From: Terasakiella sp. SH-1
GTDB taxonomy: Bacteria > Pseudomonadota > Alphaproteobacteria > Rhodospirillales > Terasakiellaceae
Direction: 5' to 3'
Length of the DNA: 64,000 bases
Assembly (NCBI RefSeq): GCF_004564135.1
Contig: NZ_CP038255.1
Span: 218,501-282,500, forward strand
The notes beneath the pieces are model-generated. The model searched no databases and had not been told where the DNA came from. It saw only the letters and a list, made by a program, of their open reading frames with translations. Within the stretch, counting starts at the first letter, position 1. Each line of letters opens with the position of its first letter. Positions 18,696 through 28,165 of the stretch are shown one piece after another. The position numbers and the translations under genes are program-made.

Positions 18696-19517
18696 ATGAC
18701 AAAAGATCCTGATGCAATTACTGATACTGTGACCGAAGCCGAACTGCGCGCTGGTCACAATCTTGATCATGAAGTCGCCAAAGAAGATGTCATCCAATTG
18801 ATTGGCATGAATAAATGGTATGGTGATTTTCATGTGTTGCGCGATATCAACCTGAATGTGCACAAAGGCGAACGTATCGTCATTTGTGGCCCCTCAGGTT
18901 CCGGTAAATCCACCATGATCCGCTGTATCAACCGCCTTGAAGAACATCAGGCCGGACAGATCATCGTGGATGGGGTGGAACTGACCAATGATTTGAAGAA
19001 CATTGACAAAATCCGTCGCGAAGTGGGGATGTGCTTCCAGCACTTCAACCTATTCCCCCACTTAACCATTTTGGAAAACTGCACACTGGCTCCTATGTGG
19101 GTGCGCAAAGAGTCCAAGGCGGAAGCAGAAGAGCGTGCCATGCATTATCTGGAACGGGTGAAAATCCCTGATCAGGCCCATAAATATCCGGGGCAGCTTT
19201 CGGGTGGTCAGCAACAACGGGTGGCCATTGCGCGTTCTCTATGTATGCAGCCGAAAATCATGCTGTTTGATGAACCCACTTCCGCCCTTGATCCTGAAAT
19301 GATCAAGGAAGTGTTGGATACCATGGTGCAATTGGCCGAAGAAGGCATGACCATGTTGTGTGTGACCCATGAAATGGGCTTTGCCAAAACGGTTGCGGAT
19401 CGGGTGATCTTTATGGCGGACGGTCAGATTGTAGAACAGAATGAACCCCATGCATTCTTCGAAAATCCACAAGAAGAACGAACCCAAGAGTTCCTCAGCC
19501 AGATTATTGGTCATTAA
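18696..19517 (+). CDS. aapP: general L-amino acid ABC transporter, ATP-binding protein
   Basis: The ATPase of the Aap importer, 273 residues. Walker [10 protein letters not shown] lies at residues 65-73, the signature is [13 protein letters not shown], Walker B is [12 protein letters not shown] and the switch His is in VTHEMGF. It belongs to the GlnQ-like polar amino-acid family. The N-terminal 30 residues are an acidic extension before the usual start of the domain, commonly present in AapP. The ATG follows GAGG. It closes the aapJQMP operon; a palindromic repeat and the convergent rnhB follow. Confidence 0.96.
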   Translation: MTKDPDAITDTVTEAELRAGHNLDHEVAKEDVIQLIGMNKWYGDFHVLRDINLNVHKGERIVICGPSGSGKSTMIRCINRLEEHQAGQIIVDGVELTNDLKNIDKIRREVGMCFQHFNLFPHLTILENCTLAPMWVRKESKAEAEERAMHYLERVKIPDQAHKYPGQLSGGQQQRVAIARSLCMQPKIMLFDEPTSALDPEMIKEVLDTMVQLAEEGMTMLCVTHEMGFAKTVADRVIFMADGQIVEQNEPHAFFENPQEERTQEFLSQIIGH

Positions 19518-19530
19518 AATTCGGGGTCGG

Positions 19531-19575
19531 GGGTGACGATGTAAGGCGTCACCCTCGGACTTGATCCGAGGATCT
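19531..19575. repeat. palindromic repeat, divergent copy 3
   Basis: Contains GGGTGAC / GTCACCC and TCGGACTTGATCCGA hairpins between the convergent aapP and rnhB genes. It resembles the 11829/13728 family but is shorter and altered. It probably also works as a bidirectional terminator. Confidence 0.6.
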
Positions 19576-19584
19576 CTTTCAAGC

Positions 19585-20196
19585 TTACTCAACCCCCATG
19601 AGCTTCTTGATGGGTTTGAAGCTTTTGCGGTGATGTGGTGTCAGGCCCAATGTGGCTAAACCTTCCTGGTGAAGCTTGACACCGTAGCCCGCATTCTTTT
19701 CCCAGCCATACCCCGGATATTCTTCGGCCAGATTTGCCATTTGTTGATCACGCGTCACCTTGGCAATAATAGAGGCCGCCGCAATGGAACAGCTTAAGCT
19801 ATCGCCCTTGACCACCGGATGGCCGGGCACACCAAGTTTGGGGGGCATCTTATTGCCATCAATCAGGGCATAATCGGGTTTTGGGACGAGACCTTGCACG
19901 GCACGGGTCATGGCAAGATAGGTGGCTTGCAGAATATTGACATCATCAATTTCTTCCACACTGGCTTCGCCCACTGCCCAGACGCTTTCTGCCTTGATCT
20001 GATCAATCAGGGCTTCGCGTTTTTTTGCGGATAACTTTTTGGAATCGTTCAGGTTTTGGGCCAGCTCAGGGCTTAAGGTCGCTTGATCAAAAATCACAGC
20101 GGCTGCCGTGACCGGGCCAGCCCAAGGACCGCGCCCGGCTTCATCCACGCCACAAACAAGGCCGCTTTGTTCGTTTTCCAGTTCAAAATCAGGCAT
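19585..20196 (-). CDS. rnhB: ribonuclease HII
   Basis: Removes ribonucleotides from DNA and degrades RNA in RNA-DNA hybrids. The 203-residue protein has the type 2 RNase H active site: D18 and E19 in GVDEAGRGPWAGPV, D113 in ALIDGNK and a further acidic residue after SIIAKVTRD. YPGYGWEKNAGYG is the conserved C-terminal segment. The gene is monocistronic, convergent with aapP and divergent from the glycosyltransferase at 20284. Confidence 0.97.
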   Translation of the reverse strand: MPDFELENEQSGLVCGVDEAGRGPWAGPVTAAAVIFDQATLSPELAQNLNDSKKLSAKKREALIDQIKAESVWAVGEASVEEIDDVNILQATYLAMTRAVQGLVPKPDYALIDGNKMPPKLGVPGHPVVKGDSLSCSIAAASIIAKVTRDQQMANLAEEYPGYGWEKNAGYGVKLHQEGLATLGLTPHHRKSFKPIKKLMGVE

Positions 20197-20283
20197 ATTT
20201 CCCTCAATGTGTGTTATGACGCACAGCGCAGATGGTTAAACTCATGTAAATCTATGATCATCCTATAAATGATTGAGAGCCCC

Positions 20284-20955
20284 ATGTTAAGTATTGTCAT
20301 TCCGACCTACAATAGTGCAGCTGATCTGCCTGAAACAGTACAGTCTCTGGTTCCACCACCTTATGTGCGTGAAATCATTATTGTGGATGGCGGTTCAGAG
20401 GATCAGACATGTTCTATTGCACAACAGTGTGCTGACCAACTGATAAGGGGAGAAAGGGGACGGGGGCAACAGATGAAAGCCGGGGCGCAGGTGGCTCGTG
20501 GGGACTGGTTGTTATTTCTTCACAGTGACACCCGCCTGCCAGAAGGCTGGGGGGCGGCAGTGTCGACTTTTATGGCGATGGACCGTGAAAAGGCACAAGC
20601 TGCCTATTTCACATTCGCTTTGGATGATGAACAGGTACAGGCCCGACGTCTGGAAAAAATTGTGTCCTGGCGCTGTCGTTTTCTGGGCCTGCCCTATGGT
20701 GATCAGGGATTGTTGATCAGCCGTACCCTTTATGAACAGGTCGGCGGCTTTCATGATCTGCCCTTGATGGAGGATGTGGATATGGTGCGCCGAATTGGCA
20801 AAAGCCGCTTAAGGCAGCTCCCTGTCAAGGCGCTGACATCGGCACGGAAATATCAAAAGAGGGGCTATATGATACGTAGTTTGCGCAATGTTGCTTGTCT
20901 CAGCCTATATTTTCTTGGATTATCACCTGCACGGATTGCCAAATTGTACGGATAA
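20284..20955 (+). CDS. family 2 glycosyltransferase, TIGR04283 type (rSAM/selenodomain-associated transferase 2)
   Basis: A 223-residue GT-A fold glycosyltransferase. Seen: the N-terminal SIVIPTYNSAADLPETVQSL, IIIVDGGSEDQT, the nucleotide-binding LLFLHSDTRLPEGW with its DxD-like HSDT, and a LPLMEDVDMVRRI acceptor-site motif. This matches the TIGR04283 family, often adjacent to TIGR04282, as here. Such pairs occur near radical-SAM/selenium-domain proteins and in arsenosugar pathways, but no such gene is in this window. ATG 20284 is preferred over the ATG at 20269 because GAGAG lies just upstream of it. Confidence 0.88.
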   Translation: MLSIVIPTYNSAADLPETVQSLVPPPYVREIIIVDGGSEDQTCSIAQQCADQLIRGERGRGQQMKAGAQVARGDWLLFLHSDTRLPEGWGAAVSTFMAMDREKAQAAYFTFALDDEQVQARRLEKIVSWRCRFLGLPYGDQGLLISRTLYEQVGGFHDLPLMEDVDMVRRIGKSRLRQLPVKALTSARKYQKRGYMIRSLRNVACLSLYFLGLSPARIAKLYG

Positions 20956-20962
20956 TTGATCT

Positions 20963-21559
20963 TTGCGGAATCATCTGGTTATTTTTGTGAAAGAACCTCG
21001 TCTTGGGCGGGTGAAAACGCGCTTGGCTCGTGATATCGGACTTGTTGCGGCCTGGCGGTTTTACCGTTTAATGCTGGCACGGATACCTAAGGGGTTAACA
21101 GGGAAAGGTCCTTGGCACACATGGGTGGCCTATAGTCCGGATGATGCCAAGAGAAAACTGTTTGGGCCTGTTGTGAAACTTGTCCCTCAAGGCGGCGGTG
21201 ATCTTGGACAACGTATGTTGCGTCCGGCGCAATATTTACCCACAGGGCGGTTTATTGTGATTGGAAGTGATATTCCTGATGTGAGTGCGGGACATATTCG
21301 CCGTGCGTTTCAGCTTTTGGGTAAAAATGATGTTGTTTTCGGTCCGGCAACAGATGGAGGCTTTTGGCTGGTCGGCTATAAACGTCACCCGATTATGGTC
21401 AACCCTTATCGAAAATATGTTCGTTGGTCCCATCCTGAGACTTTGGAGGATTGCTTGGCAAACCTTCAAGGCAAAAAGGTTGCTTTCGTTGATACACTTT
21501 CTGATGTGGATTGCGGGGCGGATTTGGGGCAAAGGGGAAAGGACGAAAAATTAGTGTGA
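20963..21559 (+). CDS. DUF2064/TIGR04282 nucleotidyl- or glycosyltransferase-like protein
   Basis: A 198-residue protein of the TIGR04282 (DUF2064) family. The N-terminus LVIFVKEPRLGRVKTRLARD resembles the nucleotide-sugar pyrophosphorylase loop, with IVIGSDIPDVSAGHI and VVFGPATDGGFWLVGY further on, both typical. Translation appears to begin at TTG 20963, because no ATG or GTG lies at the conserved N-terminus; this start is the least certain point. It lies 7 bp after the TIGR04283 gene and is surely co-transcribed. Role unknown; the pair probably acts in one small glycosylation or nucleotide-sugar pathway. Confidence 0.85.
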   Translation: MRNHLVIFVKEPRLGRVKTRLARDIGLVAAWRFYRLMLARIPKGLTGKGPWHTWVAYSPDDAKRKLFGPVVKLVPQGGGDLGQRMLRPAQYLPTGRFIVIGSDIPDVSAGHIRRAFQLLGKNDVVFGPATDGGFWLVGYKRHPIMVNPYRKYVRWSHPETLEDCLANLQGKKVAFVDTLSDVDCGADLGQRGKDEKLV

Positions 21560-21631
21560 GAAATCCTTTGATCGTCTGGTAAGGGATGTTACATATAACG
21601 AAGCCATTTTCTTCATGTTTAAAGGTGTTTC

Positions 21632-22294
21632 GTGAAAGTTCTGCTTGCTGATGACCATTCCATTGTTCGTACCGCTCTGAAATATGTTCTGTCTGAACTT
21701 GCGCCCGAATTGAATGTCGTTGAAGCGCGCAATAACAATGATATTTTGAGAGCATTGGACGAAAACCCCGATGGGTTTGATCTGGTGATGCTTGACTTGC
21801 GTATGCCCGGTATGGATGGCAATGGTCAGGCGATTGCCCAAGTGGTTGAACGTGTTGATCCCACCCCGGTTTGTGTCTTTACCGTATCGGAAGACCCCGA
21901 TGAAATGCGTGCGGTTCTTCAGGCGGGGGTACGGGCCTATATCCCTAAAACAACAGATGACGCATTGATCGCAACCATCTTGAAATTGGTTTTATCTGGG
22001 GGGTCTTATGTCCCACCTGTTTTAGGGGGGCTGGAGAAGGGGCAGGAAATGGCAAATTCTGCGTCGACGACTTCGGCATCCATGGCGACCAAGGATCTTT
22101 TCCCTGATTTGACCCGTCGCCAGCGGGAGGTTTTGGTTTTGTTGGCAGAAGGTCTGTCCAATCAGGAAATCGGCGAGCGTCTGGATTTGAATTTAAGCAC
22201 GGTAAAAAGCCATGTAACGGCAATTTTGCGGACTCTGGATGTGGATAACCGTACGCAGGCGGTGTTGAAATTTCAAAACGCTATGGGGAAGTAG
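21632..22294 (+). CDS. NarL/FixJ-family response regulator (LuxR HTH)
   Basis: A 220-residue DNA-binding regulator. The receiver (1-120) has LADDHS, phosphosite in MLDLRMPGMDG, Thr in VFTVSED and Lys in IPKTTDD. A linker of low complexity (Ser/Ala/Thr) precedes the LuxR-type HTH at about 155-215, with LTRRQREVLVLLAEGLSNQEI and LSTVKSHVTAIL. It starts at GTG 21632 after AAAGG. It is convergent with a NarX/PilJ-like sensor kinase only 7 bp away and about 1.6 kb from the nap operon, so nitrate or redox control of nap is plausible but unproven. Confidence 0.92.
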   Translation: MKVLLADDHSIVRTALKYVLSELAPELNVVEARNNNDILRALDENPDGFDLVMLDLRMPGMDGNGQAIAQVVERVDPTPVCVFTVSEDPDEMRAVLQAGVRAYIPKTTDDALIATILKLVLSGGSYVPPVLGGLEKGQEMANSASTTSASMATKDLFPDLTRRQREVLVLLAEGLSNQEIGERLDLNLSTVKSHVTAILRTLDVDNRTQAVLKFQNAMGK

Positions 22295-22301
22295 TTGTCT
22301 T

Positions 22302-23747
22302 TTAATCTTGCTCAATCGGCAGGATAATGGCGAATTTCGATCCTTTACCAACTGTTGAATGGCAGGAAATCTCGATTTCCAGCAGATTGGCAAGGCGTTT
22401 TACAATGGCAAGGCCAAGGCCAATCCCTTCGCTTCGATCACGTTCCGGGTCATCAAGCTGGGAAAATTCGGTAAAGATATTTTCCAACCCTTCTTCTGGG
22501 ATGCCGGGACCTGTATCCCAGACTTCAATGGCAACATTACTTCCCATACGACGACAGCCCAGAAGGATGCGCCCTTCCTTGGTATAGCGAATGGCGTTGG
22601 ACAGGAAGTTTCGCAAAATCCGTTCCAGCAAGAGCGGGTCTGTTTGTAGGCGAACAGACGAAGGCACCATACGCAGGCCCAGCCCTTTGGAATGGGCTGA
22701 TACGCGATATTCCCGTGTCAGTTGACGCAACAGGGGCTGGAGTTCAAAAGAGCTTGGGTTGGGTTCAATAACGCCAGCTTCAAGCTTGGATAAGGAAAGG
22801 ATGGAGTCCAGCAGGGAACGCATGGAACGTTGGGCACCATGCATGTCTTTCATAATCGCCTTGCTGCGCTCATCTGGCATGCGCTTTTCCAACATGCCGG
22901 AAAACATGCCGATGGCTTCCAGCGGTTGTTTCAGGTCATGTCCGGCAGCGGCCAGAAATTTGGATTTGGCCGTATTGGCCTTGACGGCCCCGCGTCGGGC
23001 TTCTTCCAATTGCTGGGTGCGTTGCTTGACCGTTTCTTCAAGGTCTTTTGAAAAATCCCTGATTTGTTTCATTTGCGAGGTTACATGGCGGACCATCGGG
23101 CGGAAAATGAAAAAGGCTTCAACGCTTAGAACCAGAATGGTCAGGCTGAGAAAGACAGCTTCCAGCCAGCGCAGGAAATCAAAGGCATGTTCGCCTTCTT
23201 CCTGATAAAATTTCACCATGGAATCCAGCGAGGCAACCAGTTGTCCGGGGGCAATCTCAAGAACATATTTCACAGAAGGATGTTCTGGTGAAATATCCTC
23301 AATCGGCATTTCTAGAATTTCCTGGAGGATAACAATATAGCCGCGCATCTGGGCGTTGAGAGGATAGGCCCCTTTAAAATAGCGTTTGCGTGCCTCCGGT
23401 GACATTTCTACCGACATATTAATCGCATTGGCCCGTCCGGTCAGGGCCAAATGAGCCTGTTCCAGAAGATGGGTGGCTTCGCGTAATTCATCACGGAACT
23501 TTTTTTGTTGGGCAATTGTCTCGGCTTGGGCCAGTTGGGCGACAAACAAGGCTGTGCGCTGAGACAGCATGCGTTGGCGCCCGGAGATATTCACAATGGA
23601 CAGGGTGCTTTTATGTTCTGCAATCAAAAGCCCAACGGTGCCAAAGGCAGACGCCGCCAAAATCGCAATGGCTGTGAGCGCAAAAATATAGCGCTTCGTC
23701 ATCCAGAGTCCGGGGTTTTCTTCATCGGGTTTGAGTAATCTATCCAT
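22302..23747 (-). CDS. sensor histidine kinase with PilJ/NarX-type periplasmic domain
   Basis: A 481-residue membrane kinase. TM1 is at about 16-40; a periplasmic domain follows with NISGRQRMLSQRTALFVAQL, the PilJ-type motif related to the nitrate-binding P-box helix of NarX/NarQ. TM2 is at about 190-215, then a coiled coil (DLEETVKQRTQQLEEARRG), HisKA with the phosphorylated His in AAGHDLKQPLEAIGMF, and HATPase_c with FLSNAIRYT, DTGPGIPEEGL and GIGLGLAIVKRL. It is divergent from napF and tail-to-tail with a NarL-like regulator, so nitrate/nitrite sensing is the leading hypothesis. The P-box residues differ from NarX, so the ligand is inference. Confidence 0.88.
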   Translation of the reverse strand: MDRLLKPDEENPGLWMTKRYIFALTAIAILAASAFGTVGLLIAEHKSTLSIVNISGRQRMLSQRTALFVAQLAQAETIAQQKKFRDELREATHLLEQAHLALTGRANAINMSVEMSPEARKRYFKGAYPLNAQMRGYIVILQEILEMPIEDISPEHPSVKYVLEIAPGQLVASLDSMVKFYQEEGEHAFDFLRWLEAVFLSLTILVLSVEAFFIFRPMVRHVTSQMKQIRDFSKDLEETVKQRTQQLEEARRGAVKANTAKSKFLAAAGHDLKQPLEAIGMFSGMLEKRMPDERSKAIMKDMHGAQRSMRSLLDSILSLSKLEAGVIEPNPSSFELQPLLRQLTREYRVSAHSKGLGLRMVPSSVRLQTDPLLLERILRNFLSNAIRYTKEGRILLGCRRMGSNVAIEVWDTGPGIPEEGLENIFTEFSQLDDPERDRSEGIGLGLAIVKRLANLLEIEISCHSTVGKGSKFAIILPIEQD

Positions 23748-23848
23748 GAGATTGTTATAGGCTAGAACATTTAAAATTAACAGAAAATTCGAACTGGTAG
23801 TACCGATATGGGGTTGTGGGTTGAATTTGAATTATTCTAATTATACAG

Positions 23849-23858
23849 TACTTAAGTA
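23849..23858. promoter_or_regulatory. perfect palindrome TACTTAAGTA in the nap promoter region
   Basis: The 194-bp divergent region between the sensor kinase and napF contains a 10-bp perfect dyad TACTTAAGTA, about 85 bp before the napF start. The half-site TACTTA resembles a NarL heptamer core, but the spacing is not the 7-2-7 type. No FNR box was recognised. A candidate operator only. Confidence 0.3.
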
Positions 23859-23941
23859 TGAGTTTTTCTTGCGTTTCTTATCTGGATGTGGTACTGATTT
23901 TTACATCCAAAGTACGATTTTTTGGTGTGGGAGGGGGTCCC

Positions 23942-24454
23942 ATGGAACAGGAACTTTCACGACGAACTTTATTGTTCGGTCATTCCGGCTTGACAGGGCA
24001 AGACGATGTTATTCGTCCGCCTTGGGCCTTAACACCGGAAGACTTTGCAAAGAAATGTACTGGCTGTGGCGAGTGTGTTTCCGCATGTCCTGAAAAGATT
24101 CTCAAAATAGATACGCATAATTTGGCGAAAGTGGATTTCTCACAAGGGGAATGTACCTTCTGTCGTGATTGTGTGGCTTCGTGTCGTGATGGCGCATTGG
24201 TGATGTTAGACCCTGAAACACCCTGGTTACTGGATATTTCTATTGAGGGGAAATGTCTGGCGATGAAGGGGGTGGAATGCAGGGCCTGTGATGATCAGTG
24301 CGAACCCCGTGCCATCCGTTTTAAACTTACCCCGGCAGCTGTCGCAATGCCGCAGCTTAATGAACAGGAATGTACAGGCTGTGGGGCCTGCATTTCGGTT
24401 TGTCCAAGTGAGGCGATTGTGTTGAAACCTGCCATTCAAAAGGAGGGGGAATAG
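23942..24454 (+). CDS. napF: ferredoxin-type protein NapF
   Basis: Cytoplasmic iron-sulfur protein involved in NapA maturation. The 170-residue sequence carries cysteine clusters CTGCGECVSACPEKIL, CTFCRDCVASCRDGAL, a less regular CRACDDQCEP set, and CTGCGACISVCPSEAI, each typical of 4Fe-4S sites. The start ATG 23942 (MEQELSRRTLLFG) follows a strong GGGAGGGGG site; an upstream in-frame ATG at 23858 is rejected. First gene of napFDAGHBC. The third cluster is spaced unusually, as is common in NapF. Confidence 0.95.
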   Translation: MEQELSRRTLLFGHSGLTGQDDVIRPPWALTPEDFAKKCTGCGECVSACPEKILKIDTHNLAKVDFSQGECTFCRDCVASCRDGALVMLDPETPWLLDISIEGKCLAMKGVECRACDDQCEPRAIRFKLTPAAVAMPQLNEQECTGCGACISVCPSEAIVLKPAIQKEGE

Positions 24455-24455
24455 G

Positions 24456-24800
24456 TTGAAGGTTAATAGCCGATTTTTAGCTGAAGGACAGGAGCAGGCA
24501 ACACTGCCCGGTGCCTTACCCTCAGCAGAAAAACCGTTCAATGTGTGTGGCTTGCTGGCCCATGTGGCTGATGGTCAGATGGACAGCGTGCGCGCTGCAT
24601 TGAACGAACTGGCCGGTGTGGAAATCCATGCCGAGACAGAAGATGGCCGTTTGGTCATCACCATCGAAGATAGCGAAGACTGTCTGGCGGCCGATATGAT
24701 CACAAATGTGGATCGTACACCGGGCGTGATGAACAGCTCTCTCGTTTATCATCAATTTGAATCACAAGACTCGCTTGAAATGGAGGAGGTTTCCTCATGA
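24456..24800 (+). CDS. napD: NapA signal-peptide-binding chaperone NapD
   Basis: Small cytoplasmic chaperone that binds the NapA Tat signal and prevents premature export. The 114-residue protein contains the NapD ferredoxin-like fold from about residue 28: [32 protein letters not shown] and [14 protein letters not shown]. It begins with TTG at 24456, supported by AGGAGGGGG at 24441-24449 and the lack of another suitable start, giving a 27-residue N-terminal extension. Its ATGA overlap with napA indicates translational coupling to the client protein. Confidence 0.93.
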   Translation: MKVNSRFLAEGQEQATLPGALPSAEKPFNVCGLLAHVADGQMDSVRAALNELAGVEIHAETEDGRLVITIEDSEDCLAADMITNVDRTPGVMNSSLVYHQFESQDSLEMEEVSS

Positions 24801-27307
24801 AACTGACCCGGCGTGAATTTATGAAGGCCAATGCTGCTGCAGCGACTGCTGCCGTTGCTGGCGTTTCTCTCCCCGCCAAAACTGTTGATGCTGCTGTACC
24901 CAATTCAATTCGTTGGGACAAAGGCGCCTGTCGTTTTTGTGGCACAGGCTGTGGTGTTCTAATCGGGACACGTGACGGTAAAATCGTTGCGACCCAAGGG
25001 GACCCGGATGCACCTGTGAACAAAGGTTTGAACTGTATCAAGGGCTATTTCTTGTCCAAGATCATGTACGGTAAGGACCGTTTGACACAGCCGTTGCTGC
25101 GTAAAACAAATGGTAAATTTGACAAAGAAGGTGATTTCGAACCGGTAAGCTGGGACGAAGCTTTCGATGTCATGGCTGAAAAGTGGAGAGAAGCACTTAA
25201 GAAAAAAGGCCCGACATCTGTTGGTATGTTCGGTTCCGGTCAATGGACAGTTTGGGAAGGCTATACGGCTTCTAAACTGATGAAGGCGGGTTTCCGTTCC
25301 AACAACCTTGACCCGAACGCACGTCACTGTATGGCTTCTGCCGTGGGTGCTTTCATGCGTGCCTTTGGTATTGATGAACCGATGGGATGTTATGACGATC
25401 TGGAACATGCCGATGTGTTTGTGCTTTGGGGCGCAAACATGGCGGAAATGCACCCGATCCTGTGGTCGCGTATGACAAACACACGTTTGACCAAACCAGG
25501 TTGTGAAGTGCATGTTCTGTCGACTTATGAGCATCGCTGCTTTGAGCTGGCTGACAACGATATGGTGTTTGAGCCGCAGACTGATTTGGCGATCCTCAAC
25601 TATATCGCCAACTACATCATTGAAAATAAGGCTTACAACAAAGACTTTATTTCCAAACACGTAAACTTTAACGCCACCACAACCGATATTGGTTACGGTC
25701 TGCGTCCGGAACACCCGCTGGAACAAGCTGCGGCCAATCCGGGCAAAGGCAAATTCAACAAAATTTCCTTTGAAGAATATGCCAAGTCTGTTTCCAAATA
25801 TACTTTGGACTATACGGCGGAATTGTCTGGCGTTTCCAAAGAGAAGCTGTTGAAGCTGGCTCAAGCGTATGCGGATCCGAACAAGAAGGTGTCTTCTTAC
25901 TGGACCATGGGCTTCAACCAGCATACCCGTGGTGTTTGGGTGAACGGTCTGCTTTATAACGTTCACTTGCTTATGGGCAAAATCTCTGAGCCGGGCAACA
26001 GCCCGTTCTCATTGACGGGTCAGCCTTCAGCTTGTGGGACGGCACGTGAGGTTGGTACCTTTGCCCACCGTCTACCAGCCGATCTGGTTGTTAAGAAAGA
26101 AGCGCACCGCAAATTTGCTGAAAAAATCTGGAAATTGCCGGAAGGTACCATTCCGGGTAAAGTGGGCTACCACGCGGTTTTGCAGCACCGTATGTTGAAA
26201 GACGGCAAGCTGAATGCCTATTGGGTACAATGTACCAACAATATGCAGGCGGCCCCGAACATCAACGAAGAAGGCTATCCGGGTTATCGTAACCCTGAAA
26301 ACTTCATCGCGGTATCTGATCCGTACCCGACTGTGACAGCCTTGGCGGCTGACTTGATCCTGCCCACAGCCATGTGGATGGAAAAAGAAGGTGCTTATGG
26401 TAATGCTGAGCGTCGTACACAGTTCTGGCGTCAGCAGGTGAAAGCACCGGGTGAAGCCAAGTCTGACCTGTGGCAGATGATGGAATTTGCCAAACGCTTC
26501 AAAATCGAAGAAGTCTGGCCGGAAGAGCTGCTGGCAAAAATGCCGGAACATCGTGGCAAGACCATGTATGAAGTCCTGTATGAAAACGGTAACGTCAACA
26601 AATTTCCTGTTGAAAAAGTCACCGATGATGCGGGCAATGTCTATGACAACGACGAAGCTGAACATTTCGGTTACTACGTTCAAAAAGGTCTGTTCGAAGA
26701 ATACCGTTTGTTTAACTCTGCCCCTGATATTCTCAAGAAAGGTCACGAGATGGCCGATTTTGCGACTTATCACAAGGCACGTGGCATTCGTTGGCCTGTT
26801 ATTGACGGTAAAGAAACTCTGTGGCGTTTCCGCGAAGGCTATGATCCGCACGTTAAGGCGGGTGAAGGCGTCAAGTTCTACGGCAAGCCAGATGGTAAAG
26901 CCAATATCATCTTTGCCCCGTACGAGCCGCCAGCGGAAAGCCCGGATAGCGAGTTTGACCTGTGGCTATGTACAGGGCGTGTTCTGGAACACTGGCATTC
27001 AGGTTCCATGACCCGTCGTGTCGAAGAGCTGCACCGTGCCTTCCCGTCTGCGGTTGTGTTTATGCACCCCGCTGATGCGAAGAAACGTGGGCTTCGCCGT
27101 GGTCAAGAAGTCAAAGTCTCCAGTAAACGTGGTGAAATTAAGGTCCGTGTGGAAACACGTGGGCGTAACCGCGTGCCTGAGGGCCTCGTCTTCATTCCGT
27201 GGTTTGATGAAAGTGCACTTGTGAACAAACTGACCTTGGATGCAACTGATCCGTTGTCCAAGGAAACAGATTTCAAGAAGTGCTCTTGTAAAATCGAAAA
27301 AGTCTAA
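24797..27307 (+). CDS. napA: periplasmic nitrate reductase catalytic subunit NapA
   Basis: Molybdenum enzyme that reduces nitrate to nitrite in the periplasm. The 836-residue protein has a Tat signal ([13 protein letters not shown]), the 4Fe-4S cysteines C45, C48, C52 and C80 (CRFCGTGC, then LNCIKGY), and the Mo-coordinating C178 in [11 protein letters not shown]. The C-terminal molybdopterin dinucleotide-binding domain includes [20 protein letters not shown]. Length and motifs match the NapA type rather than cytoplasmic Nas enzymes. Electrons should arrive from NapC through NapB, both encoded downstream. Confidence 0.98.
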   Translation: MKLTRREFMKANAAAATAAVAGVSLPAKTVDAAVPNSIRWDKGACRFCGTGCGVLIGTRDGKIVATQGDPDAPVNKGLNCIKGYFLSKIMYGKDRLTQPLLRKTNGKFDKEGDFEPVSWDEAFDVMAEKWREALKKKGPTSVGMFGSGQWTVWEGYTASKLMKAGFRSNNLDPNARHCMASAVGAFMRAFGIDEPMGCYDDLEHADVFVLWGANMAEMHPILWSRMTNTRLTKPGCEVHVLSTYEHRCFELADNDMVFEPQTDLAILNYIANYIIENKAYNKDFISKHVNFNATTTDIGYGLRPEHPLEQAAANPGKGKFNKISFEEYAKSVSKYTLDYTAELSGVSKEKLLKLAQAYADPNKKVSSYWTMGFNQHTRGVWVNGLLYNVHLLMGKISEPGNSPFSLTGQPSACGTAREVGTFAHRLPADLVVKKEAHRKFAEKIWKLPEGTIPGKVGYHAVLQHRMLKDGKLNAYWVQCTNNMQAAPNINEEGYPGYRNPENFIAVSDPYPTVTALAADLILPTAMWMEKEGAYGNAERRTQFWRQQVKAPGEAKSDLWQMMEFAKRFKIEEVWPEELLAKMPEHRGKTMYEVLYENGNVNKFPVEKVTDDAGNVYDNDEAEHFGYYVQKGLFEEYRLFNSAPDILKKGHEMADFATYHKARGIRWPVIDGKETLWRFREGYDPHVKAGEGVKFYGKPDGKANIIFAPYEPPAESPDSEFDLWLCTGRVLEHWHSGSMTRRVEELHRAFPSAVVFMHPADAKKRGLRRGQEVKVSSKRGEIKVRVETRGRNRVPEGLVFIPWFDESALVNKLTLDATDPLSKETDFKKCSCKIEKV

Positions 27308-27346
27308 ACATCAATTTTAGTCCTTCCTTAAAGGGAGGGGAGAACC

Positions 27347-28165
27347 ATGACACAGAAAACGCATCAAAATAAGAAAAAGGTCTCACGCCGGGATTTTCTC
27401 GGCGATGCGGCCAAGGGTGCCTGCGGGGTCGGACTGTTCAGTCTGGCTCTCGGCACTGTGGTGCGTGAAGCGGAGGGTAAACTGCCAGCTGATGCAATCC
27501 GTCCACCGGGCGCGATTGGTGAAGGTGACTTCATGTCAGCTTGTGTGCGTTGTGGTTTGTGCGTGAGGGACTGCCCTTACGACACATTGAGCTTGGCCGA
27601 TTTGGGCTCTTCTGTGGTTTCCGGTACGCCGTATTTCGTTGCACGCGATATTCCATGCGAAATGTGTGAGGATATCCCGTGTGTCGAGGCGTGCCCCACA
27701 GGGGCTTTGGACAAGTCACTGACCAATATTGATGATGCCAAAATGGGTGTTGCCGTGTTGGTCGGTCATGAGACATGTCTTAATTATCAAGGTTTGCGCT
27801 GTGATGTTTGTTACCGCGTTTGTCCCTTGATTGATGAGGCAATTACACTGGAACGTTCCGCCAATGAACGAACCGGGAAACATGCTGTTTTCATCCCAAC
27901 GGTGCATAGTGATAAATGCACCGGTTGTGGCAAGTGTGAAAAGGCATGTGTTTTGGAAGAAACCGCTATTCGCGTGCTTCCTGAACGCATTGCTCTTGGT
28001 CAACTTGGTGCACATTATCGCTGGGGATGGGTTGAAAAAGGCAATAAAGGTGAATCTCTCATTGAGGGACAGGGGATTATTGATCTGCCTGATCGCGGCT
28101 ATAACCCGGTCTCACCTTTCCCGGAAAAAACGGCCACTGGCGGCTATAAGGGGTTTAAGCCATGA
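27347..28165 (+). CDS. napG: ferredoxin-type protein NapG
   Basis: Periplasmic iron-sulfur protein that, with NapH, passes electrons from quinol towards NapA. The 272-residue sequence has a Tat-type leader ([19 protein letters not shown]) and four 4Fe-4S motifs: [51 protein letters not shown] and [19 protein letters not shown] strong AGGGAGGGG site precedes ATG 27347. Its ATGA overlap with napH supports a NapGH unit. Confidence 0.95.
   Translation: MTQKTHQNKKKVSRRDFLGDAAKGACGVGLFSLALGTVVREAEGKLPADAIRPPGAIGEGDFMSACVRCGLCVRDCPYDTLSLADLGSSVVSGTPYFVARDIPCEMCEDIPCVEACPTGALDKSLTNIDDAKMGVAVLVGHETCLNYQGLRCDVCYRVCPLIDEAITLERSANERTGKHAVFIPTVHSDKCTGCGKCEKACVLEETAIRVLPERIALGQLGAHYRWGWVEKGNKGESLIEGQGIIDLPDRGYNPVSPFPEKTATGGYKGFKP

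Noticed and set aside
23748-23941. FNR box in the nap promoter
   Set aside because: No TTGAT-N4-ATCAA type sequence was found; only an unrelated palindrome is present.
24959-26851. Long minus-strand open frames opposite napA
   Set aside because: They are antisense to a complete molybdoenzyme gene and their composition reflects napA codon bias; no motif was seen.
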